NCBI RefSeq assembly: GCF_900070365.1
Contig: NZ_LN850107.1
Coordinates: forward strand, 6,510,001 to 6,574,000
DNA length: 64,000 nt
Origin: Alloactinosynnema sp. L-07
GTDB lineage: Bacteria > Actinomycetota > Actinomycetes > Mycobacteriales > Pseudonocardiaceae
Direction: 5' to 3'
The notes beneath the pieces are model-generated. The model did not search any database. It was not told where the DNA came from and saw only the letters and a list, made by a program, of their open reading frames with translations. Numbering within the stretch: the first letter of the stretch is position 1; every line of letters starts with the position of its first letter. Below, one piece after another: positions 9,602 through 20,700 of the stretch. The position numbers and the translations under genes are program-made.

Positions 9602-10141
9602 CTACCCGCGCAGGGTCAGGTAGCTCGCCAGGGCCGTCAGCGACGGCCCATCAGTGACCTGGCCACCCGCGATGAGCGCAGGAAGGTCAGCGACGGGCAC
9701 CCATTCGACCCGGCTGGCCTCGGCGTCGTCGTGGTCGGCTTCCAAGTGCACCTTGGTGGCGAGGAACGTCCGGTAGAGCTGGTCACTGATCCCGGTCATC
9801 GGGCTGTAGACAACCAGCGGCGTGATCGTTTCGACGCGGTATCCGGTCTCCTCCAGCACCTCGCGACGCGCGGCCGCGGCCGGGTCTTCCCCGTCGTCGG
9901 CCCAGCCCGCCGGGATCTCCCAGCCCCAACGGTCGGTCGTGAACCGGTGCCGCCACAGCAGCAACACACGGTCGCCGTCCACCACGACAGCCCCGACCGA
10001 GGCCCGGGGAAATCTGATCACGTGGTGCTCGAAACGGGGGCCGCCGGGGATCTCCACGTCGTCGAGGTCGATGGTGACCCACTCGGACGCGAAGACGCGG
10101 CGGGTGCCGTGCACTGTCCACTGTGCAGGGTCGTCAGCCAC
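9602..10141 (-). CDS. NUDIX hydrolase
   Basis: 179 residues, GTG start. The NUDIX box is complete: G.5E.7REVLEETGY within residues 78-101. The surrounding sequence resembles ADP-ribose pyrophosphatases, with an acidic segment (EADHDDAEASRVEW) near the end. Its start overlaps the stop of the upstream HTH/TPR gene by eight bases, so the two are translationally coupled. The substrate is not predictable from sequence; nucleoside diphosphate sugars are the commonest for this branch. Confidence 0.9.
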   Translation of the reverse strand: MADDPAQWTVHGTRRVFASEWVTIDLDDVEIPGGPRFEHHVIRFPRASVGAVVVDGDRVLLLWRHRFTTDRWGWEIPAGWADDGEDPAAAARREVLEETGYRVETITPLVVYSPMTGISDQLYRTFLATKVHLEADHDDAEASRVEWVPVADLPALIAGGQVTDGPSLTALASYLTLRG

Positions 10142-11381
10142 CGACGACCTCCCTCAGACAGGCGTCCAGTTCCCGTGCCCCTGACGGGCCGGACAACCGG
10201 ACCAGGTCGGCGCGCAGCGCGCGGGCGCGGGCAACGATCGGTGCCACCGTCGCGCCGCGGGCCGACTCAAGGGCGCCGACCGCGACACGGGTCGCCTCCC
10301 TGGCCTCGCCGTCGTGCACCAGGCACGTCGCCATGTCGAGCGAGAGCAGGGCACGTCCCTTGGCATCGTGGGGAGCACGCCGGGTGAGTGCGTCTCGTAT
10401 GGCGGGAGCCGGGCGGGTGGTGTCGCGCAGCGCCAGGTAGACGCTGCCCACCAAGCCGTTCAGCCGTGCGGCATCGAAGAAGTCCGTCCCCACGCCGGGT
10501 TCGGTGGCCAGGCCGAGGCAGCGGTGTGCCACGTCGAGGGCACGATGAGCCTGCTGTGCGTCACCGGTCGCCGCTGCCGCGCGAGCTGTGAGCGCGGCGA
10601 TCCAGGCTTGGCGCCGTGGACTGGACTCGGCCGCGGCGCGCTGTCCGGCCCGCGCCAGCAGTGTCCGTGTCTGGCCGTGGTCGCCCGTGTGGTGGGTGGC
10701 TATCGACCGGGTCGCCAGCGCCCAGGCGGCCAGGTCAGGGGTGTCCGCTTCGCGTGCGGCCAACTCGGCGACGTCGAAGTAACTGGCCGCGTCGTGAGGT
10801 CGGTCGAGATCGGTCCACAGCGAACCTGCCAGGCCCGTGAGCACACCCATGACGACGGTCGCCCGACGACGTAGCCGTAGAGGCATTGGATCGGCCAGCA
10901 GGGCATTGACGTGGCTGATCAGCGCGCTCACGGACGGCCACATATGAGCGGGCGCGGTGTGTGGATAACCCTCGGCGAGCCCGTGGACGGCGTTCTCTAG
11001 GTGGTCGAGGGCGACGACGTCAGCGCTGGACCGGGCGAGCGTGGCCGCGAGTGCCCACGGCTGCGGACTGGGCTCGGCGTATGCGGCGATCGCCTGCGGT
11101 GCGGCCGGTGTGCTGGTGGGCCGGAATCCGAGTGCCGCGTCGCCTGCGGCGCCGAGCACGTGCCGCAGCGCCGATCGGTAATGCGCTCCAGGCCACCGCA
11201 CCGCGCCACGCTCCCACCGCGCGACCGCGCGGGCGTCGAGCTCGAACCGCTGGCCGGTGGTGTCCCACAGCAGTGCGTTGACTGCCTCGGCTAGTTCAGC
11301 CCGCCCCATATGCGCGCCGGGCACGCGCCGCGACGGGGTGCGTTCTCGTGCGGCGCGCAGTTGCTCGTTGGCCTCGGGCAC
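10134..11381 (-). CDS. HTH regulator with TPR-like C-terminal region
   Basis: 415 residues from the GTG at 11381, the last plausible start before a conserved N-terminus (NEQLRAARERTPS). Residues 1-80 form an XRE-like DNA-binding domain in which the recognition segment ends DARAVARWERG. The rest is alpha-helical with repeated A..A...LA motifs (TPR-like), as in actinobacterial sensory regulators. Longer in-frame starts to 11729 run into the small divergent genes and are rejected. The gene is translationally coupled to the NUDIX gene and is divergent from three very small genes, which it may control. Confidence 0.8.
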   Translation of the reverse strand: MPEANEQLRAARERTPSRRVPGAHMGRAELAEAVNALLWDTTGQRFELDARAVARWERGAVRWPGAHYRSALRHVLGAAGDAALGFRPTSTPAAPQAIAAYAEPSPQPWALAATLARSSADVVALDHLENAVHGLAEGYPHTAPAHMWPSVSALISHVNALLADPMPLRLRRRATVVMGVLTGLAGSLWTDLDRPHDAASYFDVAELAAREADTPDLAAWALATRSIATHHTGDHGQTRTLLARAGQRAAAESSPRRQAWIAALTARAAAATGDAQQAHRALDVAHRCLGLATEPGVGTDFFDAARLNGLVGSVYLALRDTTRPAPAIRDALTRRAPHDAKGRALLSLDMATCLVHDGEAREATRVAVGALESARGATVAPIVARARALRADLVRLSGPSGARELDACLREVVGG

Positions 11382-11499
11382 CTGCCAAGAGTAGCCGGGC
11401 AAGCTCGGAGCGTCAGCGCGCCGATCTGCTCCGCAATGCCCCCGGATGCCCCGTGGTCCGCGCTCCCGTGCACCGCCCCGCGCACCGACGCTCAACTGC

Positions 11500-11580
11500 A
11501 TGACCGTGCTCGCGATCCTGGGTGCCACCGTCCTAATCGCCGTCGCCGCCGTTGTGGCCGAAGCGGCGGCGGGCCGTTGA
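11500..11580 (+). CDS. 26-residue hydrophobic micro-protein
   Basis: The ATG at 11500 opens a 26-codon frame (MTVLAILGATVLIAVAAVVA, then EAAAGR) with a single continuous hydrophobic segment, consistent with a one-pass membrane peptide. It is followed 11 bases later by another small gene in the same direction, and the upstream regulator points away. No clear RBS is visible, so translation is not certain. The function is unknown; membrane peptides of this kind can be regulatory or toxic. Confidence 0.45.
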   Translation: MTVLAILGATVLIAVAAVVAEAAAGR

Positions 11581-11591
11581 GCCACCGCGAC

Positions 11592-11759
11592 ATGACCAAG
11601 CGATGGGCGTGCACCCCGCCTCCCCATCCCGTGCCCGACCCAGTGCGGGCGCACGTGAGCTGCCCGACGTGCGGCGCGTTCTGTTTCGGTGTGAGCGCTG
11701 CTGCCGCGTCGAGCATTCTTGAGCGGCACCGATATTCACTCCACGGCGGCGACACGTGA
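11592..11759 (+). CDS. 55-residue zinc-ribbon-like small protein
   Basis: MTKRWACTPPPHPVPDPVRA opens a 55-residue frame. Its centre, CPTCGAFC, with an additional Cys near the N-terminus, suggests metal binding. The tail (SILERHRYSLHGGDT) is basic. The stop TGA lies inside the GTGA where the next gene starts, a typical coupled overlap that supports translation of both. I do not recognise a named family. Confidence 0.6.
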   Translation: MTKRWACTPPPHPVPDPVRAHVSCPTCGAFCFGVSAAAASSILERHRYSLHGGDT

Positions 11760-11974
11760 TCGGCCTTGAAGACACCGACGTCGCCACGGCGCTGGCCATG
11801 CTCGCCGCCAAGGCGCCGCAGGTCTCGGCGGCGATCGTGCGCGAAGACCTCACCGTCGAACAAGTCGATGCGTTGCTTGCCATCCTCACCCATACCCGCC
11901 ACCACATGCGCGAGCTGAGGTTCCGCTGGTTCGGTGTGCTGGTCGAACCAGGCAATGCTGAAGACCTGTCCTGA
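11756..11974 (+). CDS. 72-residue small protein of unknown function
   Basis: GTG start overlapping the preceding stop by four bases. The protein is mostly helical (ATALAMLAAKAPQVSAAIVR, then a VEQVDALLAIL segment) and ends in an aromatic stretch (RFRWFGVLVEPG). It looks like a small partner or adaptor protein rather than an enzyme. It closes the three-gene run that is divergent from the HTH/TPR regulator and ends just before the PadR operator. Confidence 0.6.
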   Translation: MIGLEDTDVATALAMLAAKAPQVSAAIVREDLTVEQVDALLAILTHTRHHMRELRFRWFGVLVEPGNAEDLS

Positions 11975-12011
11975 GATATGCGTCGCGTTGCAATGCAACT
12001 AGGTGCATATC
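11975..12011. promoter_or_regulatory. Probable PadR operator/promoter
   Basis: ATGCA-N6-TGCAT (11993-12008) is a 16-bp palindrome. It lies within a wider inverted repeat, GATATGC (11975-11981) and GCATATC (12005-12011). The cluster ends 13 bases before the padR start at 12025. PadR repressors bind ATG-rich dyads of this size, so autoregulation is the simplest reading. Confidence 0.65.
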
Positions 12012-12024
12012 TAGAGTGGTCGGC

Positions 12025-14582
<2,558 letters not shown>

Positions 14583-14644
14583 GTGTCTCGGTGTAACAGT
14601 CGGCGACCGCCGAACTGCCCCCTCCAGTGCCGCACAACACATCC

Positions 14645-15052
14645 ATGACCCGGGCGCGTCACCCGGGAGTCGGCCTGCAGGACCCGGCCCACGCGGTCGG
14701 CTATCTGCTCAAGGAACGCGTCGGCAACCTCGACGAACTGGTCGGTTCCCTGCGCCGGTGGCGGCGGGCGAAGTGGTGATCGATCCGCACCTGATCAGCG
14801 CCCTGATGCCGCACCGACCACCCGCTCGACGCGCTGAGCCCGCACGAGCGCAGGATCCTGGCCCTGGTCGCCGAGGGACGGTTCAACCTGGGCATCGCCG
14901 AACAGATGACGTGCCAGGTGGGAACCGTGGAGAAGCACCTGAGCGCGATCACGTCGAAGCTCGGCCCCTCCTCGATCGACCCGCCCCAGCGGCGCGGCGT
15001 GAACGTGCGGGTCCTGGCCGCGCAGGCGTTCCTGCGCGGGTCGCACCGGTGA
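14645..15052 (+). pseudogene. Remnant of a NarL/LuxR-type response regulator
   Basis: From the ATG at 14645, RHPGVGLQDPAHAVGYLLKE resembles the middle and end of a receiver domain, but the phosphorylation-site half is missing. At about 14758 a one-base loss shifts the frame (LRR, then VAAGEVVIDPHLISALMP). Near 14815 it shifts again into an HTH frame (DALSPHERRILALVAEG, VEKHLSAITSKLG) ending with TGA at 15050-15052. Both deletions and frameshifts are read directly. The intact form would be a two-component regulator of 210-220 residues. No sensor kinase is adjacent. Confidence 0.8.
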
Positions 15053-15090
15053 GTTGCCGGTTCGCGAAAGACCCCACATCCTGAGGGTCC

Positions 15091-15540
15091 ATGCCGACCG
15101 AACCGGAGCCCGCCATGTCCGAAGTCGACGACTTCCTCGACGAGATGCTGTCCAAGCAGGTCGCGGCGGAGCGCGCGATCCACGAAGGCGATGTCGAGCC
15201 GCGCCTGGCGATCTGGTCCCGGAACGACCCGGTGACGCTGTTCGGGGCGGCGGTTCCCGTGCGGTCCGGCTGGCCGGAGGTGAGCCGGACCTTCCACTGG
15301 GTCGCCTCCCGCTTCTCCGAGTCGGTCGACTACCGGTTCGAGGTCGTGGCGGCCGGGGCCAGCGGCGATCTGGCCTACACGATCGGGTTCGAACACAACA
15401 CCGTCCGCGTCAACGGCGAGATGACGACCTACACGCTGCGCGCGACCCACGTCTACCGCCGCGAGGACGGTGAGTGGCGGATCGTGCACCGACACGGGGA
15501 CCCGGTCCCGGAGGATCAGGAGCCCCGGGTGAACCCGTAG
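15091..15540 (+). CDS. NTF2/SnoaL-like (DUF4440-type) small protein
   Basis: 149 residues from the ATG at 15091 (GAGGG five bases upstream); an ATG at 15115 with GGAG is an alternative start. The pattern is that of the cone-shaped NTF2 fold: an N-terminal helix (DDFLDEMLSKQVAAERAIHE), DPVTLFGAAVPVRSGW, then strands ending THVYRREDGEWRIVHRHGD. The family includes cyclases, isomerases and stress proteins of unknown role; no catalytic residue fixes the activity. It overlaps the end of the convergent Fe-S gene by 25 bases. Confidence 0.85.
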   Translation: MPTEPEPAMSEVDDFLDEMLSKQVAAERAIHEGDVEPRLAIWSRNDPVTLFGAAVPVRSGWPEVSRTFHWVASRFSESVDYRFEVVAAGASGDLAYTIGFEHNTVRVNGEMTTYTLRATHVYRREDGEWRIVHRHGDPVPEDQEPRVNP

Positions 15541-16553
15541 CCGCCGTCGACCTCGCGCACGCGCTTGTGTGGGAACCGGCGCTCGACGTAGTCCTTGGCA
15601 GGGGTGCCGGGCATCACGTAAACCGGTTCCACCTTGTCCTGCAAGGGTTTCAGCACCGTGTCCATGAACGCCTTGCGATCGTCCAGATAGGGGCCGAGCA
15701 CGTCCTCGCCCGCCGGGCAGACGGCCATGCAGTACGCCGCCTTGTAATTCGGCTTGAACGCCAGGCTCTGCCACATCGACGCGTTCTCCGCGTCGGTCAC
15801 CCGGTCGCGGAAGTCGTCGGCGTCGGTGCTGTCGGCCACGGTCTGCGCCCAGTCGGTGAACCCGCTCATGAACTCCCGATAGTTGTGCGTCGAGCAGGCG
15901 AGGAAGTCGAACTCGCCGGTCTTCTTGATCGCGCCGACCGGGCACGCCGCCACGCACAGCTTGCACTCGAAGCAGGGGTTGTAGTCCAGCGGCGCCCCAT
16001 ACTCGGTCACCTCGGCGTCGACCAGCAGCGTCGCCAGCAGGACGAAGTTGCCGAAGCGCGGGTGGATCACGTTGCGGTGCACGCCCATCGCGCCCAGCCC
16101 GGCGGCGACGGCGACGGTCTTGTGCGCCACCACCCAGATCCGGCCCGGGTAGTTGTCCATCTCCATCGGAAACGTGGCGGACGGATTCAGCGCGCGATAC
16201 CCCGCGTCCTGGAGCCCGCGCACCACGTCGTGCCCGATCTCGTTGGCGATCTCCCCGCTGCGATGGAACTCCTGATTCGCCACACTGCGCGCGGGCGTGC
16301 GGACGTTCTCGCGGTTCATTCGCACGACCAGCGAGACCAGCGTCTTCGTGCTGGGGAGCGCGGCCAGGACATGCGGACGCTCGCCCGCGAGGTCGGGGTG
16401 GTCGAGGCTGACCGCGGCCACATCGTCGGCCCCAGCCGCGAGGCACAGCTCACGCAACCACGCTGCGTCGATCGGGCCAGGTGGTTCGACGCGCGGGCGG
16501 TCCAGCACGGCCCGCACGCTCGGGTGGCGCGACACCTTGTCCGGCAAAGCCAC
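15516..16553 (-). CDS. 4Fe-4S oxidoreductase related to epoxyqueuosine reductase (QueG-like)
   Basis: 345 residues from the GTG at 16553, which follows GGAGG; the ATG at 16589 abuts a palindrome that is better read as an operator. One ferredoxin-like motif is complete (CFECKLCVAACP), and a second cluster is suggested by a lone Cys (ACSTHNYREF) plus CMAVCPAGED. The N-terminal half resembles the corrinoid-binding part of QueG and reductive dehalogenase-like proteins (FGNFVLLATLLVD). Sequence length and missing tRNA-binding tail argue against true QueG. The substrate is unknown. It is divergent from an HxlR regulator. Confidence 0.8.
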   Translation of the reverse strand: MALPDKVSRHPSVRAVLDRPRVEPPGPIDAAWLRELCLAAGADDVAAVSLDHPDLAGERPHVLAALPSTKTLVSLVVRMNRENVRTPARSVANQEFHRSGEIANEIGHDVVRGLQDAGYRALNPSATFPMEMDNYPGRIWVVAHKTVAVAAGLGAMGVHRNVIHPRFGNFVLLATLLVDAEVTEYGAPLDYNPCFECKLCVAACPVGAIKKTGEFDFLACSTHNYREFMSGFTDWAQTVADSTDADDFRDRVTDAENASMWQSLAFKPNYKAAYCMAVCPAGEDVLGPYLDDRKAFMDTVLKPLQDKVEPVYVMPGTPAKDYVERRFPHKRVREVDGGYGFTRGS

Positions 16554-16569
16554 GGCTCCTCCAGCAGTC

Positions 16570-16586
16570 AGTTGGATTCTCCAACT
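16570..16586. promoter_or_regulatory. Palindromic operator between Fe-S gene and hxlR-type gene
   Basis: AGTTGGA-TTC-TCCAACT is a perfect 7-bp dyad. It lies 17 bases before the GTG start of the Fe-S oxidoreductase and 46 bases before the divergent HxlR gene. A further half-site (GGTTGGA) occurs near 16605. Its position and symmetry fit a binding site for the adjacent regulator. Confidence 0.65.
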
Positions 16587-16632
16587 CATCGTGTCAGCGG
16601 AGTAGGTTGGAAATCAAGACCCAGCAGGTAGG

Positions 16633-17082
16633 ATGTCGGTTGTGCCACCAAGAGCCTGCTCGATCGCCAATGCCCTGCAGGTCATCGGCGAACGCTGGAG
16701 CCTGCTCGCCCTACGCGAGATCTTCTTCGGCGTCCGCCGCTTCGACCAGATCGCCACCAACACCGGCGCCAGCCGCGACATCCTCGCCACCCGCCTGCGC
16801 ACCCTGGTCGAGGCGGGTCTGCTGGAGAAGCAGCGGTACAACGCCCATCCGCCCCGGTATGAGTACGTCCTCACCGACGTGGGCATGGCCCTGCACACGG
16901 TCCTGCTGACCCTCATGTCATGGGGCGATCACCATGTCACCCAAGGCGAACCACCCACGGTCTGGCGCCACTCCTGCGGTGCAGAGCTGACTCCACGAAC
17001 CGTCTGCGCGTCCTGCGGCGACGAGGTCCACGCGCCTGACCTGACCCTCGTCCGCGCCGACGGGCTCGGCACGGACGAGTGA
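16633..17082 (+). CDS. HxlR family transcriptional regulator
   Basis: 149 residues from the ATG at 16633 (a GTG at 16642 is possible). It has the HxlR pattern: CSIANALQVIGERWSLLALR, then FDQIA..GASRDILATRLRTL and a wing (RYEYVLTDVG). An extra C-terminal zinc-ribbon-like tail contains four cysteines (HSCGAELTPRTVCASCGDE), seen in some actinobacterial HxlR proteins. It is divergent from the Fe-S oxidoreductase, with a palindrome between them, which suggests it senses a small molecule handled by that enzyme. Confidence 0.92.
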   Translation: MSVVPPRACSIANALQVIGERWSLLALREIFFGVRRFDQIATNTGASRDILATRLRTLVEAGLLEKQRYNAHPPRYEYVLTDVGMALHTVLLTLMSWGDHHVTQGEPPTVWRHSCGAELTPRTVCASCGDEVHAPDLTLVRADGLGTDE

Positions 17083-17268
17083 CCAAGCAGGGGCCCGACG
17101 ACGTGGATCAACGGCTGTAACGCGAGAACCCCGCATACACGTGCTGCGTACGCGGCGTTCTCCGGCGTAGTGCGTCGGCTGCGGTTGAGACGGACCTTCG
17201 GGGGCACCAGTTCGCGCGCGTCGTCCGCCGAATGCGCTGACGTCTGCACGGCGTTGGCGGGTGACCCG

Positions 17269-17533
17269 GCCCGCGAAGGAGTCATCGACAAGGTTCAGCG
17301 ATGCGAGCTGCTCGCCGTGGCCCTCGGCCGGATTGTGAGGTCGCACGTCTGGCAGTGGGGGCAGCGTCTGGCCCGAGCAGGTGTTCCCCGTGATCTCGAA
17401 CGCCGCCGCGTCGTTGCCAGAGATCGACGCGGCGCCGAAGGTCGTGGGCAGCGTCCCGGTCGCCTCGACCGTGACCTTCCGGGGGTGCCCCGACCGTCGC
17501 CGTTCCCACGTCGGGACTGACCACCTTGACCAC
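17269..17533 (-). pseudogene. Fragment of an ASH / choice-of-anchor D type domain
   Basis: On the minus strand, one frame gives VKVVSPDVGTATVG and a second gives KVTVEATGTLPTTFGAASIS, AFEITGNTCSG and ASLNLVDDSFAG. Together they match one immunoglobulin-like ASH domain of secreted choice-of-anchor D proteins, split by a frameshift near 17485 with no start or stop in register. The rest of the 650-bp gap between the HxlR and S8 genes shows no convincing coding sequence. It is probably a leftover of a secreted repeat protein. Confidence 0.55.
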
Positions 17534-17628
17534 ACCCGCCACACAGGCGGCCTGACCTGTCACCCGTTCGTGCAGCAGTCCCATCCACCAGGACGCTGGA
17601 CTGGATGACTCCCTCGCGTTTGCCGTAG

Positions 17629-17669
17629 CCGGATAACACCCAATCCGGGGGTACTTCCACACGAAAGTA
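17629..17669 (+). promoter_or_regulatory. Candidate promoter/operator of the large S8 protease
   Basis: CCGGAT-N8-ATCCGG (17629-17648) is followed by an imperfect TACTT...AAGTA dyad in a locally AT-richer stretch. It ends about 60 bases before the protease start. No -10/-35 pair is clear enough to call. Confidence 0.35.
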
Positions 17670-17732
17670 GTAACAATGTCCTCCGCTGGGCGACGGACTC
17701 AGATGTCCCCGCACCAAGCAGGAGGCAGTCCC

Positions 17733-20700
17733 ATGAGGCGTAGCCGGTGTGCCAGGGCCGCGGTCCTGGCGATGGTCCTACCCATCTCGCTGGTCACCTC
17801 CGGTGGTGAGGCGGTCGCCGCGCCCACCTTGGGGGCCGAACCGCTGACCCCGGCGGACCGGGTGACAGCGGACAAATCCCCGACCAGCAGGCTCGCCAAG
17901 ACCGACGCCTCGCTGCTCGGGCGGACCGATGCCATGCTCATCCCCGTAGTCATCAAACTCGACTACGACTCGCTGGCAACCTACGCGGGTGGGCGCCGCG
18001 GCCTCGAGGCCACCAGCCCCTCGGTGACCGGCAAGAAGCTGAAGGACAAGACCGCGGCGCAGCAGAAGTACGAGGCGTTCGCCGCGGGCCAGGAGCAGGC
18101 GTTCAAGGCCGAACTGGCCACGCGGGCGCCGCAGGCCGCGGTCGGGACCTCGCTGCGGGTGGTGTACGGCGGCGTGTCCGCCCGGGTGCCCGCGAACAAG
18201 ATCAGCGACATCCTCGCGATCCCGAACGTCGTCGCCGTGCAAGCCGACGACCCCAACCACCTCCTCACCGACTCCAGCCCGGACTTCATCGGCGCCCCCT
18301 CCAGCTACAACCGGCTTGGTACGACGGCGGGTGCGGGCACGGGCGTCCTCTACGGCAATCTGGACTCGGGCGTCTGGCCCGAACACCCGTCCTTCGCCGA
18401 CCTGGGCAATCTCGCCGCGCCGCCGGGGCCCGCGCGGGTGTGCGACTACGGCGACAACCCGTTGACCCCGGCCAACGACCCGTTCGCTTGCCAGCGCAAG
18501 CTGGTCGGCGGCGCCGCCTTCACCCAGACCTACGACCTGGTCCTGGGCGACGACGTGTTCGCGGGCACCGCCCGCGACAGCAACGGCCACGGCACGCACA
18601 CCGCGTCGACGTCGGCGGGCAACATCGTCAACAATGTGTCCGTCCTCGGGCGGGCGCAAGCCCCGATCCACGGTATCGCGCCCGGCGCGTGGGTGATGGA
18701 GTACAAGGTCTGCGGCCCCCAGGGCTGCTTCCCGTCCGACACCACCGCCGCGGTCGGCCAGGCCATCTTGGACGGCGTCGACGTGATCAACTACTCGATC
18801 TCCGGCGGCGAGGACCCGTTCACCGACCCCACCGAACTGGCCTTCCTCGACGCCTACGCCGCGGGCCTGTTCGTCGCCGCGTCGGCGGGCAACTCCGGAC
18901 CCGCCGCGGGCACGTCCAACCACCTGTCGCCGTGGGTGACCACGGTCGCGGCGTCGACCCAGCGGCGCGAGTTCGCGAGCACGCTGACCATCACCGCGGA
19001 CAACGGCGACACCTTCACCGCCGACGGCGCGAGCATCACCCCCGGTGCGGGCCCGGCCCAGATCGTGCTCGCCTCCGCGGCGCCGTACTCCAACGCTCTG
19101 TGCACCACGCCCGCGCCCGCGGGCCTCTTCACGGGCAAGATCGTCGCGTGCCAGCGCGGCCCCGGCCGGGTGGCCAAGGGCTTCAACGTCCTGCAGGGCG
19201 GCGCGGCAGGCATGGTCCTCTTCAACCCGAGCCGGGCCGATGCCCTGACCGACACGCACTGGCTGCCTGCGGTGCACCTCCCCGACGGCACCTCGATGCT
19301 GGCGTTCCTCGGCTCGCACACGGGCGAGACCGCCCGGTTCACCGCGGGCCAGTCGCGCTCGGGCCAGGGCGACGTCATGGCCGCCTTCTCCTCGCGCGGC
19401 CCCGGCGGGAACTTCATCAAGCCCGACGTGACCGCGCCCGGCGTGCAGATCCTCGCGGGCGACACCCCGATCGTGGAATCGGTTGCCAGCGGCCCGGGCG
19501 GTGAGCTCTTCCAGGCCATTGCAGGCACGTCGATGTCCAGCCCGCACACCGCGGGCGCGGCGATCCTGCTCAAGGCGATCAACCCCGGCTGGACCCCGGG
19601 GCAGATCAAGTCGGGCCTGATGTCCACGGCGACCACAGCGGTGGTCAAGGAGGACCGGTCGACCCCAGCCGACCCGTTCGACATGGGTTCGGGCCGTATC
19701 GACCTGCGGCAGGCGTGGGCGCCCGGTATCACCTTCGACGAGACCGCGGCCAACATGGCGCTGCTGGCCAATGACCCGGTCAACGCAGTGCACCTGAACG
19801 TGCCGTCGGTCAACACGAACGTCATGCCGGGCAGGCTGACCACAGTCCGCACGGCGAAGAACGTCAGCGGGCTCAAGCAGAAATACACCGTCTCGACCAC
19901 CGCCCCGGCGGGAGCGAAGATCACGGTGCTGCCGAAGAAGTTCAGCCTCGACCCGGGCCAGTCGGCGCAGTTGTCGATCACCATCGAGTCACAGGCGCCC
20001 GCCGCGCAGTTCTTCGGGCAGATCCGGCTGGTGCCGGATAGCCCGCAGTTCCCAGCGCTGCACCTGCCGGTGGCGTTCAAGACCGGCCAGTCCCACGTGA
20101 CGCTGGCCAGCGAGTGCGCTCCCACGCAGATCGCGGTCAACGCGACAAGCACGTGCACGGTGACCGCGACGAACACCTCGTTCACCGACACGACCGTTGA
20201 CCTGACGACGAGGCTGTCCAACCAGCTCAAGGTCGTGAGCGCCAGCAACGCCACGGTGGTCGACAAGCGCACGGTGCACAAGACCGGGGTGACGGTCGCG
20301 GGCGCCTTGCCGGGTGTCCCGTCGGTCGACGCGGGTGAGCTGTTCGGCTACATCCCGCTGACCGCCTTCGGCGTCACACCGGTCCCGATCGGCGACGAGG
20401 AGATCATCAACTTCAACGTTCCGGCGTTCGTCTACAACGGGGTGACCTACAGCCGGGTCGGCGTCGACTCCAACGGGTACCTCGTCGTGGGCGGTGGGAC
20501 GGCCGACGACAACAACTGCTGCTCGCTGCCCACGGGTCCGAGCCCCGCGCGGCCGAACAACATCCTCGCGCCGTTCTGGACCGACCTCGACGGCACGGGC
20601 GCCCCCGGCGTCTATGCGGCCGTGCTCACCGACGGGGTGAACAGCTGGCTGGTGTTCGAGTACCGGGTGAACGTCTTCGGCACCACGTCCGGGCGGACGT

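Noticed and set aside
17170..17520. 116-codon plus-strand frame before the subtilase
   Set aside because: Arg-rich shadow of the minus-strand ASH fragment; no RBS.
17778..19793. 671-codon antisense frame within the large subtilase
   Set aside because: No recognisable motif and no RBS; the opposite strand holds a complete subtilase.
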